DNA of 13,449 nt, from the NCBI GenBank assembly GCA_031283915.1, contig JAITAY010000080.1, positions 1 through 13,449 on the forward strand. The letters run 5' to 3'. The stretch's first letter is position 1. Every line of letters begins with the position of its first letter. The notes under the pieces were generated by a model. The model ran no database searches and had not been told where the DNA came from. It saw only the letters and a list, made by a program, of their open reading frames with translations. A program made the translations under genes and the position numbers. Positions 1 to 7,611 of the stretch are shown here, piece by piece. Source of the DNA: Tannerella sp. (lineage in GTDB: Bacteria; Bacteroidota; Bacteroidia; Bacteroidales; Tannerellaceae).

Positions 1-23
1 ACGTATCTTAATTGGACGTTATT

Positions 24-80
24 CATACGATGAGGTTGTTTTCCGGCAAAGATATGAATTTTCGCACCAATTTTCGCACT
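24..80 (-). promoter_or_regulatory. Possible promoter and tandem 12-bp repeat of a gene leaving the left edge
   Basis: On the minus strand a Bacteroidota-type -7 box, TATCTTTG, lies at 54-47, about 20 nt before an ATG at 26-24. That ATG opens a frame reading MNNVQLRY to the window edge. The region upstream of the box holds two tandem copies of a 12-mer, AATTTTCGCACC at 57-68 and AATTTTCGCACT at 69-80 (plus-strand reading). No TTG is found at the usual distance. The start lies about 175 bp beyond the 3' end of tRNA-Ser, a common place for integrase genes of integrated elements, but eight codons cannot identify a family. Confidence 0.33.
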
Positions 81-173
81 ATTTGCCGATTTGGTGAGAA
101 AAAAATGCCGTTTTTGAGCGAAAATGCTTCTTTTGCGCATTTAGAAATGCAGTAAAATCCTGTGATAACAAAG

Positions 174-196
174 AAAGTCGCTGATATAGCGACTTT
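174..196 (-). terminator. Hairpin downstream of tRNA-Ser
   Basis: An 8-bp perfect stem (AAAGTCGC pairing with GCGACTTT) with a 7-nt loop starts 6 nt past the 3' end of tRNA-Ser. On the tRNA strand it is followed by a weak T-rich tract (TCTTTG), and on the plus strand by only a few T residues, so it may act in either direction. It is the likely 3' boundary of the tRNA transcript. Confidence 0.5.
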
Positions 197-202
197 TTCG
201 GG

Positions 203-289
203 CGGAAAGAGAGGGATTCGAACCCCCGGTACAGTTACCCGTACACCGCATTTCGAGTGCGGCCCGATCGACCACTCCGGCATCTTTCC
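203..289 (-). tRNA. tRNA-Ser (anticodon CGA)
   Basis: The minus strand folds into an 87-nt class II tRNA. The acceptor GGAAAGA (289-283) pairs with TCTTTCC (210-204), with discriminator G at 203. The anticodon stem CCGCA/TGCGG encloses the loop CTCGAAA, giving anticodon CGA at 255-253. A long variable arm and a canonical GGTTCGAATCC T-arm are present, as expected for serine. The 3' CCA is not encoded. The gene reads UCG codons. A Bacteroidota promoter precedes it and a hairpin follows. Confidence 0.96.
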
Positions 290-303
290 TTTCTAACAGC
301 GTG

Positions 304-332
304 CAAAAGTAGGATTTTTTTTTGAATATCAA
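304..332 (-). promoter_or_regulatory. Promoter of tRNA-Ser
   Basis: On the minus strand TTG (332-330) and TACTTTTG (311-304) are separated by 18 nt, a textbook fit to the Bacteroidota TTG/TAnnTTTG promoter. The -7 box ends 14 nt before the mature tRNA 5' end. Confidence 0.8.
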
Positions 333-604
333 GTTTCCAGCTATTGTTTTTTTGTGATTTTCTTCTATAAATACCGCCGATATCAAATATCAGAAATAAC
401 AAAACAGTGTGTATTACAGTAAATTACAGTGATACAACATGGAAAAGAGCATAAAATTCCTTTGCTACAGGTTGCTATTGCAACGCTAAATACAAGACAA
501 AAATTCAAATACATTCAGCTCAAGTTTAGCCAAAGGATTAAACAGTACATTAGCAACAGTTAGGTGGTAGTGTACCGTTTTAATTGTCATCAACGCAGGG
601 AATC
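333..604. other. AT-rich intergenic stretch, no gene seen
   Basis: No convincing reading frame or RNA gene is visible between the tRNA-Ser promoter and the transposase remnant. A small palindrome, GTTGC-TATT-GCAAC, lies near 472-485. The stretch may hold the outer part of the decayed insertion element, but no terminal inverted repeat could be matched to the other side. Confidence 0.5.
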
Positions 605-1414
605 TCAAATCTTTGTCCGGTACATATAATTAAAATTCAGGGTTAGCAGAGTCTCCAATTCCTGTTTATTTTCGTGTTTTTAAATTTTGAATAGCGCATT
701 CTCAATCGCGGTTTTGAACTCATCGAAAGTATCGTAATATTTACCATTCAAACACTCTTTCTTTGTCCATTTCCATAATCGTTCTATGATATTCAAATTA
801 GGACTGTGTGACGGCAAAAACAGCAACTCAATATTCGATTTTTCAGCATGTTGAACAACCAAATGACATTCAAACCGCTGATATTTTGCACTGTCCAAAA
901 TGACGGTTACCTTCTTGCCAATATATATTTTGCTTATCTGTTCCAATAATTCGCAAATACTTAACGCATTAATATATATTTTATTGCAAACGGCAGGTAC
1001 ATCGCGGGTAATTGCATTGATTGCTCCAAGCACATTATAACGTTTTCTACCCGACATTGTGGGAACAAAATACGGATCATACACCACAGGTAGCCAAAAA
1101 AAGAACCGCAAACCAAATGTGCTGCATCGACAAATAGGAGGATTCTTTTCCCTGCCTTGGCTTCTTTTATTCGTGGTTCGATGTTTTCTTCCATAAATTT
1201 TCTCTGCTCGTTTTTTTCCTCCGTCAATGCTTTGGCTGGTACTGAACCCACTTTAATAAATCTAAAATTCAGCGATTTAAGAGATTTCCTTGATACCAAA
1301 CTGCGACTGAATGGTAGATGTAATGGCAGATATGAGGATAAAATCCGAATTGATTGAATGATAATCCGAGCAGTTCCTGTAGAAACTTTGACGTAAGGTA
1401 ACGGGGGCTTTCAT
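605..1414 (-). pseudogene. IS630-type (DDE_3) transposase remnant with several frameshifts
   Basis: Conserved blocks of an IS630-family DDE transposase occur in order on the minus strand but in different frames. A fragment near 1275-1100 contains LNFRFIKVGSVPAKA, LLFVDAAHLV and GYLWC, with the first catalytic Asp in FVDAAH. A second, near 1060-690, contains SGRKRYNVLGA, VTVILDSAKYQR (second Asp) and LPSHSPNLNIIERLWKW (catalytic Glu in NIIERLW). A third, 3'-most piece reads ENKQELETLLTLNF, a plausible family C-terminus, and ends at TGA 607-605. Adding one base in the A-run at plus 1067-1070 would join the first two pieces (WCMIRI then VPTMSGRKR). Further shifts are needed near 1280 and 685, and the N-terminal helix-turn-helix is not recognisable. 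The remnant ends 26 bp from the priA stop. No clear terminal inverted repeats or TA duplications were found. An active frameshifted transposase is unlikely given at least three breaks. Confidence 0.85.
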
Positions 1415-1440
1415 GCGTTCTATTTTATTATTTCCCTCCC

Positions 1441-3900
1441 TTAATTGTCTACATCATAGTGTATTTTCACGTGTTTATGATCGGGGGAAGATTGCATTTT
1501 TCGGTCGGCGGTTTCCAGCGTCTTGTGCACGAAGGCGACCGTCAGGGAACGTTCGAGCTTCAGCATGACATGGCGCATGTGCAACAGCTGAACCCGGTTA
1601 ACCGGCGGAGCAAACGGGCCATAGACCCGTGTACCCAGCGCATCGCGCATCGCTGCGGCATAGGCAGTGGAAAAACGCATCAACACCTGTTCCTCCTGAC
1701 TGCGCAGGACGACGGTAATGATCCGGGTATACGGAGGATAACGGAATATCTGCCGTTCGTTCAGCAGATTTTGTGCCATGGCCTCGTAATCGGACGTGCA
1801 AACCATCTGCAACAGGGGATGTTCCGGCTGGGAAGTCTGTATCACGACCGTTCCCTGTTTTTCCCGCCGGCCGGCGCGACCGCCTACTTGCATCATCAGC
1901 TGGAAAGCCCGTTCGTGCGCCCTGAAATCGGGCACATTCATCAGGCTGTCCGCATTCAACACGCCCACCACGCTTACACGGTCAAAGTCCAGCCCTTTGG
2001 CAATCATCTGCGTGCCGATCAACACTTGCGTCTTTCCCTGTTCAAAATCCGTCAGGATACGCTCGCAAGCCCTGCGGGTATGCGCCGTGTCGAGATCGAG
2101 ACGCGCCGCCTTCGTCCCGGGGAAAAGCGCGGCAATCTCTTCTTCGACCTTTTCCGTGCCGAAACCGAACAGCCGCATCTCTTCGCCGTTGCATGAGGGG
2201 CAACGGGAAGGCAAGGGTATCGAATAGCCGCAATAATGGCAAACCAGCCGGTTGGCCTGCTTGTGCCAGGTCAGGCTGACGTCGCACCGGACGCAGTGTA
2301 ACGCCTGATGGCATGACCGGCATTCCATCATCGGGGCAAATCCGCGCCGGTTCTGAAACAGGATCACTTGTTCGCCACACGACAGCGCTTCATCCATCTT
2401 CTGCTTCAACAGGGGAGAAAACAAGGTGTCTTTCATGATTTTCCGGCGTTTCAAGTCTTTGATGTCCGTCAGGTGAATCAGCGGAGGAGGATTTGTTCCG
2501 TAGCGTATTTTCAGCATAACTTGTCCGTATTTCCCCGTCCGGGCATTCAGGCAGGACTCCAGCGACGGCGTGGCCGAACCCAGCAGCGTTTTCGCTCCGT
2601 GCATGGATGCCAGCATGAGAGCCGCATTGCGTGTGTGGTAGCGCGGCGCAGGATCTGACTGCTTGTAGGAAGGTTCCTGTTCCTCGTCGACAATGACTAA
2701 CCCCAGTCCGGAAAACGGCAGGAAAAGCGATGAGCGTACACCCACTACCAGCAAAGGTTGCCCGGCTTGCAACAGGCGATTCCAGACCTCTACCCGTTCG
2801 TGGCCGGAGCGTCCGGAATGGTAGAGGAGCAGCCGGTCGCCGAACGTACGCGACAGGCGGTCGGTGACTTGCGTCGTGAGGGCAATCTCCGGAAGCAGGT
2901 ACAGCGCCTGCCGGCCTCCTTGCAGGGTATCCATGATCAGGTGCATGTAAACTTCCGTTTTCCCGCTGGAAGGTACGCCGTGCAGCAGGCACACGGACTT
3001 CACGGCAAACACTTGCCGTATTTCCTCATAAGCCGCTTGTTGCGCTGCGGTTAATACATGCAGCGGTTGTCCGGCCTCTGCCGACAGCCGGAGCCGGCTG
3101 GTTGCTTTTTCGCAAGCCGTCAGTATCCCCCGTTTCAGCAGGGCATCCAGTACGGGCGCTTTGACGCCGGCAATGCGCAGCAGTTCTTTCCGGGATATTT
3201 CGAAGGAGGCCGGCAGCGGAAAAGAGGACACCCGCTCCAAAAAGGCCAGCAGGAGTTTTTTTTGCTGTCCGGCACGTTGCAGTTGATCGAATACAGGTGT
3301 TAAATCTTCCTCCCGGACATATTCCGGAGCCAGCCGGATGTATGTTTCCGTTTTCGGGACGAATCCCCGGCCGAGCGTTTCGTTGACCGTGACAAATCCC
3401 CGGTTCACCAGCGAGTTCAATGTGGGAATCAGGTGACGCAAGCCGGTCTTCTTCTCCAAGACGGAGACCGTCAGGCCAGCCTCCTTGCCGCAAGCGTCCA
3501 GTATGACCTGTTCCCCGGGAGGGAGAGGGTATTGCGCCTCCGCCTCGTCGCAACAAGAAACGACGGTCTCGCTTTCCAGTTTCAATCCGGGCGGAACGGC
3601 TGCCCGGTATACGTCGCCCAGCGTGCACAGGTAGTAGGATGCTACCCATTCCCAGAAAGGCATTTGCAGGGGCGACAGGATCGGCGTTTCGTCCAGCGGC
3701 ACAAAAATCTCCTTGAGCGCGTAAGGCGTTTCCGGAACCTGTTCGTGGATTTCCTTGACAATGGCCGTGTAGTAGCGTCTTTTCCCGAAAGGGACGATCA
3801 CCCGGAAGTCCTTCCGGACAGCCGCTTCCATCCCTTCCGGAATGCGATACGTATACGTATTTTCCAGCGGGAGAGGCAATATGACCTCGGCGTATTTCAC
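1441..3900 (-). CDS. priA: Primosomal replication restart helicase PriA
   Basis: PriA is a cytoplasmic 3'-5' superfamily 2 DNA helicase that recognises stalled or repaired forks and starts reloading of the replicative helicase. The 819-aa product has the family's usual size and domain order: an N-terminal DNA-binding part (MKYAEVILPLPL...TYRIP), Walker A GVPSSGKTEVY near residue 310, motif II DEEQ near 405 followed by PSYKQSDPAPRYHTRNAAL, eight cysteines as four CxxC pairs (CRSC, CVRC, CHYC, CPSC, about 525-570) for two zinc ions, then GTQMIAKGLDFD and VGGRAGR of helicase lobe 2. Motif II is normally DEEH, so Gln is unusual. The start codon is GTG at 3900; no in-frame ATG lies just upstream. 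It sits 38 nt behind ilvE on the same strand and is probably cotranscribed with it. Confidence 0.97.
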   Translation of the reverse strand: MKYAEVILPLPLENTYTYRIPEGMEAAVRKDFRVIVPFGKRRYYTAIVKEIHEQVPETPYALKEIFVPLDETPILSPLQMPFWEWVASYYLCTLGDVYRAAVPPGLKLESETVVSCCDEAEAQYPLPPGEQVILDACGKEAGLTVSVLEKKTGLRHLIPTLNSLVNRGFVTVNETLGRGFVPKTETYIRLAPEYVREEDLTPVFDQLQRAGQQKKLLLAFLERVSSFPLPASFEISRKELLRIAGVKAPVLDALLKRGILTACEKATSRLRLSAEAGQPLHVLTAAQQAAYEEIRQVFAVKSVCLLHGVPSSGKTEVYMHLIMDTLQGGRQALYLLPEIALTTQVTDRLSRTFGDRLLLYHSGRSGHERVEVWNRLLQAGQPLLVVGVRSSLFLPFSGLGLVIVDEEQEPSYKQSDPAPRYHTRNAALMLASMHGAKTLLGSATPSLESCLNARTGKYGQVMLKIRYGTNPPPLIHLTDIKDLKRRKIMKDTLFSPLLKQKMDEALSCGEQVILFQNRRGFAPMMECRSCHQALHCVRCDVSLTWHKQANRLVCHYCGYSIPLPSRCPSCNGEEMRLFGFGTEKVEEEIAALFPGTKAARLDLDTAHTRRACERILTDFEQGKTQVLIGTQMIAKGLDFDRVSVVGVLNADSLMNVPDFRAHERAFQLMMQVGGRAGRREKQGTVVIQTSQPEHPLLQMVCTSDYEAMAQNLLNERQIFRYPPYTRIITVVLRSQEEQVLMRFSTAYAAAMRDALGTRVYGPFAPPVNRVQLLHMRHVMLKLERSLTVAFVHKTLETADRKMQSSPDHKHVKIHYDVDN

Positions 3901-3938
3901 AAAAGGTGATTCATTGCGTCGTCACGCTTGCAGCCCTC

Positions 3939-4958
3939 TCAGGCGATCACTTCCGTCCAGCCATACGGGTCGGGTTCGTCGCCGGTCTGGATGGCGAAGA
4001 GCTTGTGATAGAGCTTTTCGCAAACGGCGCCGGGCTTGCCGTCTGTTGAAAACGGGTAGGACTTGTTTTCATTCAGGTCGTCGATGCGGGAGATCGGCGT
4101 TACTACGGCTGCCGTACCACATTCGGCCGCTTCTTCGAACGTGGCCAGTTCCTCGACCGGGATCGAACGGCGTTCCACCCTCAGTCCCATGTCGGCGGCC
4201 AATTGCCGGAGACTCTTGTTGGTGATGGAGGGAAGGATGGAATCGGATGACGGTGTGATATAGGTATTTTCGCGAATGGCGAAGAAATTAGCCGGGCCAC
4301 ACTCGTCGAGATACTTTTTTTCCTTCGGATCAAGATAAAGCACGGCAACATATCCTTTTTCATGCGCCAGGCTGCCGGCCACCAGACTGGCGGCATAGTT
4401 TCCGCCGACCTTGATGGCGCCTGTGCCCAGCGGTGCGGCGCGGTCGTATTCGCGCAGGATGCAAACCGGGGCAGGCTTGAACCCTGTCTTGAAATAAGGC
4501 CCGACCGGCGTGACGAAGACCAAAAACAAATATTCGTCGGCCGGACTGACGCCCACCTGTGCACCCAGACCCAGCAGCAGCGGGCGGATATACAGGGATG
4601 CACCGCTTCCCCAGGGCGGCACAAAGCGTTCGTTCAGTCGAATCACTTTCCGCACCGCTTCCTGAAACTTTTCGACCGGAAACTCGGCCATCTTGATTCC
4701 CCGGCCGGAGGCCTGCAGCCGCAACGCATTTTCGTCCATCCGGAAAACGCGGATTTTCCCGTCTTTTCCGCGGAAGGCTTTCAGCCCTTCAAACGCCTCC
4801 TGTCCGTAATGCAGACAGGTGGCCGCCATGTGGATATTGATAATCTCCGAAGAACTCACTTCGAGTTCACCCCACTGGCCATGCCGGTAATAACATCTGA
4901 TGTTGTAATCCGTTTTCTGATACCCAAACGGAAGTTCGCCCCAGTTCAAATTTTCCAT
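3939..4958 (-). CDS. ilvE: Branched-chain-amino-acid aminotransferase
   Basis: This is a fold-type IV PLP enzyme of the cytoplasm that exchanges the amino group between glutamate and the keto acids of valine, leucine and isoleucine, the last step of their synthesis. The 339-aa length is typical of the larger BCAT form. Visible family signatures are YGQEAFEGLKAFRG (about 51-64), SLYIRPLLLG (121-130), the PLP lysine in GAIKVGGNYAASL (K183), LDECGPANFF (218-226) and CGTAAVVTPI (280-289). The ATG at 4958 follows a GAGGAA ribosome-binding site, and a -7 box lies further upstream. The gene precedes priA with a 38-nt gap. No leader-peptide attenuator is seen. Confidence 0.96.
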   Translation of the reverse strand: MENLNWGELPFGYQKTDYNIRCYYRHGQWGELEVSSSEIINIHMAATCLHYGQEAFEGLKAFRGKDGKIRVFRMDENALRLQASGRGIKMAEFPVEKFQEAVRKVIRLNERFVPPWGSGASLYIRPLLLGLGAQVGVSPADEYLFLVFVTPVGPYFKTGFKPAPVCILREYDRAAPLGTGAIKVGGNYAASLVAGSLAHEKGYVAVLYLDPKEKKYLDECGPANFFAIRENTYITPSSDSILPSITNKSLRQLAADMGLRVERRSIPVEELATFEEAAECGTAAVVTPISRIDDLNENKSYPFSTDGKPGAVCEKLYHKLFAIQTGDEPDPYGWTEVIA

Positions 4959-4986
4959 AGATTCCTCTATTCATTATATTATCCGG

Positions 4987-4994
4987 CAAAAGTA
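4987..4994 (-). promoter_or_regulatory. -7 box of the ilvE-priA transcript
   Basis: TACTTTTG on the minus strand matches TAnnTTTG, 28 nt before the ilvE ATG. The nearest upstream TTG is about 24 nt away, longer than usual, so the -33 element is weak or absent. Confidence 0.6.
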
Positions 4995-5268
4995 ACCATT
5001 TTTCCGGAAAGTCCCGTTCAACCCTGACATTTAGGCGAACTCTTTTTTTGAGGCGCTATTCACGGAAAAAGGCACAGGGTGCAGGGGCGGGCTTTGTGTT
5101 GCAGACGATTTTTGTAAAGCATGTTCAACAGAGCCGACAAAAACGCTCAAATTGACCGAAAACGGCAGGAAACGCCTGACGGAATTTCGCTTATCCAAAA
5201 CTCAGGTTATTTCCCATCGCTAAAGAGCAAATGGCTCCTCGTATGACATCCATTTCGGAAAAATAGTA
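4995..5268. other. Intergenic region between divergent ilvE and oxidoreductase genes
   Basis: This separates two divergent transcription units. No ORF with family features, RNA gene or strong terminator is visible; GAGC-AAATG-GCTC at 5226-5238 is only a small palindrome. Unknown regulatory sites may be present but cannot be named. Confidence 0.5.
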
Positions 5269-5276
5269 TAACTTTG
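5269..5276 (+). promoter_or_regulatory. -7 box upstream of the oxidoreductase/radical SAM pair
   Basis: TAACTTTG matches TAnnTTTG and lies 36 nt before the ATG at 5313. No good TTG is found at -33. The stretch up to the start codon is AT-rich without a Shine-Dalgarno sequence, as is common in Bacteroidota. Confidence 0.55.
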
Positions 5277-5312
5277 CCCCGTCAAAAAACGCATCGACAA
5301 TAATATAAATAT

Positions 5313-6431
5313 ATGGATACAACAGCATTCAACCGGGGGAAGGGGACTGCAGACGGTCCCTCTTCGCCCGACAGCAACTCCGGACAAAGTTTTCAATCAT
5401 GGATAGGGTTTCTGAAAAGAATACGAAAAAGGAGCCTGCTTCAAAACAAATATAATTCGGATTATGCTTTTATCGGCGTTGGCAATCATAGCCTTAACAA
5501 CCTGTACCCGGTCATCCATTATTTGCATATACCGCTTAAGTACATTGTTGTCAAAAGCCGGGAAACGGCAGACCTGATAAATGAAAATCAACCGGTGACG
5601 CGGGCTACAACCGACCTGGAATCGGTTTTAAACGATACATCCGTCTCCGGAATCTTCATCTGTGCCAATCCCGATTCACATTACGATTTGGTAAAAAAAT
5701 GTATGCTGCACAGGAAGAATGTTTTCGTAGAAAAACCACCCTGTAAAACCATAGAGGAGCTGAAAGACTTGATTGATACAGAGAAAGCAACGGGAAGCAC
5801 ATGTCTTGCCGGACTGCAAAAACGTTATTCTTCGTGCGTAACTATCCTGAAAAAGCAATTGAAAATCAAGGATGTCATTTCGTACAACTATCGTTTTCTA
5901 CTTGGCGCCTGTCCCGAGGGAAACCCCTTGTGGGATCTCTACATTCATCCGCTTGACTTAATCACTTTTTTGTTCGGCGAAACGGAATTGCTGTCTCTTG
6001 CCGAAACAAAGTCGTCGCCGTCGGCCAATTCCCTCTTTTTACAGACAAAGCACAACCAACTGATCGGCAGCGTGGAAATGTCAACACAATATTCATGGAA
6101 TCGACCTTTGGAGTATCTGTCCATCAACACAGGAAACGGTATCTATACATTGGAAAATCATCAATCGCTGACTTTCGAATCTAAAAGCGGAAACATTTTA
6201 TCCGTTCCGCGGGAAAAAATCTTTCATACCGTTCCTGAAAAAAAATACCTGTTCGAGGGGAATCGTTTTTTGCCGGTTTTCGAAAACAATCAGATCGTAT
6301 CACAAGGATATTTCCCGGAAATCAAGACTTTTGCAAGTCTTTGCGAAAACATGAAATCAAAAAACAGATCCTCTTTGTGTTCCTTATTAAATACGTACGA
6401 GTTAATGACAAAAATAGAAAAAAATGTATAG
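5313..6431 (+). CDS. Gfo/Idh/MocA-family NAD(P)-dependent oxidoreductase
   Basis: The 372-aa product has the N-terminal Rossmann fold of the Gfo/Idh/MocA family: a nucleotide-binding turn YAFIGVGNHS (51-60), IFICANPDSHYDLV (about 114-127) and the signature VFVEKPPCKT (137-146) with the EKP lysine. The C-terminal domain holds DLYIHPLDLITFLFG (208-222); H212 and D215 are candidate catalytic residues. These enzymes usually oxidise or reduce sugars, nucleotide sugars or inositols; the substrate here is unknown. About 48 basic, low-complexity residues precede the Rossmann fold, and the next in-frame Met is at residue 131, so the ATG at 5313 is the only plausible ATG start. No signal peptide or membrane span is seen. 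The gene overlaps the following radical SAM gene by 8 nt, so the two are almost surely cotranscribed. Base composition is more AT-rich than in priA or ilvE, which suggests acquisition. Confidence 0.87.
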   Translation: MDTTAFNRGKGTADGPSSPDSNSGQSFQSWIGFLKRIRKRSLLQNKYNSDYAFIGVGNHSLNNLYPVIHYLHIPLKYIVVKSRETADLINENQPVTRATTDLESVLNDTSVSGIFICANPDSHYDLVKKCMLHRKNVFVEKPPCKTIEELKDLIDTEKATGSTCLAGLQKRYSSCVTILKKQLKIKDVISYNYRFLLGACPEGNPLWDLYIHPLDLITFLFGETELLSLAETKSSPSANSLFLQTKHNQLIGSVEMSTQYSWNRPLEYLSINTGNGIYTLENHQSLTFESKSGNILSVPREKIFHTVPEKKYLFEGNRFLPVFENNQIVSQGYFPEIKTFASLCENMKSKNRSSLCSLLNTYELMTKIEKNV

Positions 6432-7536
6432 TATCAGAGACTATGTAAATCGAGGGTTCATGTTTGCCAACAATACCGTTTTCCCGCATCGGAAAAAACT
6501 CTCCACACTGATGTTTTACTCAACCAACCTGTGCAATTCCAAATGCAAACACTGTTTCGTTTGGGCACAACGTCCGACAGTTCATATTTCCAAGGCAAAA
6601 ATGGTTGAAGTAATGAACAGTAAATGCGTTTCAAAAAATACAACCGTAGGACTTGAAGGCGGCGAATTTTTACTCCATCCCGAAGCGAACGACATCATGC
6701 AATGGTTTTCGGAGAATCACAAAAATTTCGAATTGCTCTCCAACTGTCTTCAACCTCGCAAAGTGGTGGATGCCGTGAAAAACTATGCTCCGAAACGACT
6801 CTATCTCTCGCTGGACGGACGTCGGGAAACCTATTTGTATATGCGGGGTGCGGACGGTTTCGACAAAGTCATCCAAGTGGTAGAAGCCTGCAAAGACAGG
6901 GTGCCCATTTCGCTGATGTTCACACTTTCGCCCTACAACAGTTTCGACGATTTGGATTTTGTGGTTGAGATTGCTAAAAAGTATGGCATTGATATTCGAA
7001 TAGGAATTTACAATAATATAGACTTTTTCGACACGGTCGATGCGGCTCATATGATTGAAGAAGAATCTGTTATAAACCATGGAGGGAGTGATAAACCGCT
7101 TAAAGACGATTATTTAACCTCGTTTGTGAACGATATTCCCGCTAACGTAAAAGATACATCGGAAAATTATGACTTCCTGGTTTTGTATAACGAATGGAGA
7201 GCGGGAAAATTGAAACTCAACTGTTACAGTATTTTTGATTCGCTGGTGATTCACCCTAACGGGAATGTACCTCTGTGTCAGAATCTGGACATGACGATGG
7301 GGAACATTTATGAAAAATCCCTTGATGAAATATATAACGGGAAGGAGTCCGTCAAACTGCAAAAGAAACAGGCGAGAACTTGTAACCGGTGCTGGGTAAA
7401 TTTTCACCGGAAATACGACATTGTATTGTTGCGAAGCCTCGAAAAGTTCATTCCAAAGCCGGTCATCCAGCTATTCTACGGAAAATATCAGTGGACGGAT
7501 AATCCGCGACTTACTTATCTTGACGTGCTTCCCTAA
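6424..7536 (+). CDS. Radical SAM protein with C-terminal SPASM-type cysteine cluster
   Basis: The 370-aa product carries the radical SAM motif CNSKCKHC (C37, C41, C44), which binds the [4Fe-4S] cluster that cleaves S-adenosylmethionine, and the GGE motif in VGLEGGEFLLHPE (79-81). Near the C-terminus, C267, C285 (in HPNGNVPLCQN), C320 and C323 (CNRCW) form a short SPASM-like set for an auxiliary cluster, followed by a tail with several aromatics. SPASM proteins include peptide-modifying maturases and enzymes acting on sugars or other small molecules; no precursor peptide or B1/PqqD-type recognition domain is seen, so the substrate is open. The ATG lies inside the 3' end of the oxidoreductase gene (8-nt overlap), implying translational coupling and a shared pathway. 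No terminator directly follows; the next strong hairpin with a T-run is about 460 nt on. Confidence 0.88.
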   Translation: MYSIRDYVNRGFMFANNTVFPHRKKLSTLMFYSTNLCNSKCKHCFVWAQRPTVHISKAKMVEVMNSKCVSKNTTVGLEGGEFLLHPEANDIMQWFSENHKNFELLSNCLQPRKVVDAVKNYAPKRLYLSLDGRRETYLYMRGADGFDKVIQVVEACKDRVPISLMFTLSPYNSFDDLDFVVEIAKKYGIDIRIGIYNNIDFFDTVDAAHMIEEESVINHGGSDKPLKDDYLTSFVNDIPANVKDTSENYDFLVLYNEWRAGKLKLNCYSIFDSLVIHPNGNVPLCQNLDMTMGNIYEKSLDEIYNGKESVKLQKKQARTCNRCWVNFHRKYDIVLLRSLEKFIPKPVIQLFYGKYQWTDNPRLTYLDVLP

Positions 7537-7550
7537 GCGGCTGCATCTTT

Positions 7551-7571
7551 TTAGTGGTTAATGGTTAATGA
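7551..7571. repeat. Three tandem heptanucleotides (TTARTGR)
   Basis: TTAGTGG, TTAATGG and TTAATGA follow each other without spacing, 15 nt after the radical SAM stop codon. The same heptamer family forms a five-unit block at 12871-12905. Confidence 0.8.
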
Positions 7572-7611
7572 CAGTTGTATAGACCTTTCAAGGTACAATC
7601 ACATACAGCGA

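Noticed and set aside
23..283. 86-aa minus-strand reading frame starting inside tRNA-Ser
   Set aside because: Its first third is translated tRNA sequence and the rest lacks any motif; a chance frame.
1096..1102. Programmed -1 frameshift at a seven-base A-run (T7 on the coding strand) in the IS630 transposase
   Set aside because: The conserved GYLWCMIRI block continues in the original frame past this run, so the real break is further on near 1067-1070; other breaks also exist, which fits decay rather than recoding.
577..1449. TTAATTGTC direct repeat on both sides of the IS630 remnant as a target duplication
   Set aside because: IS630 elements duplicate only TA, and one copy lies inside the priA 3' end; a 9-bp match in AT-rich DNA is easily chance.
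1459..2196. 245-aa plus-strand frame opposite priA
   Set aside because: Antisense shadow of a clearly coding GC-rich gene; no family features or promoter.
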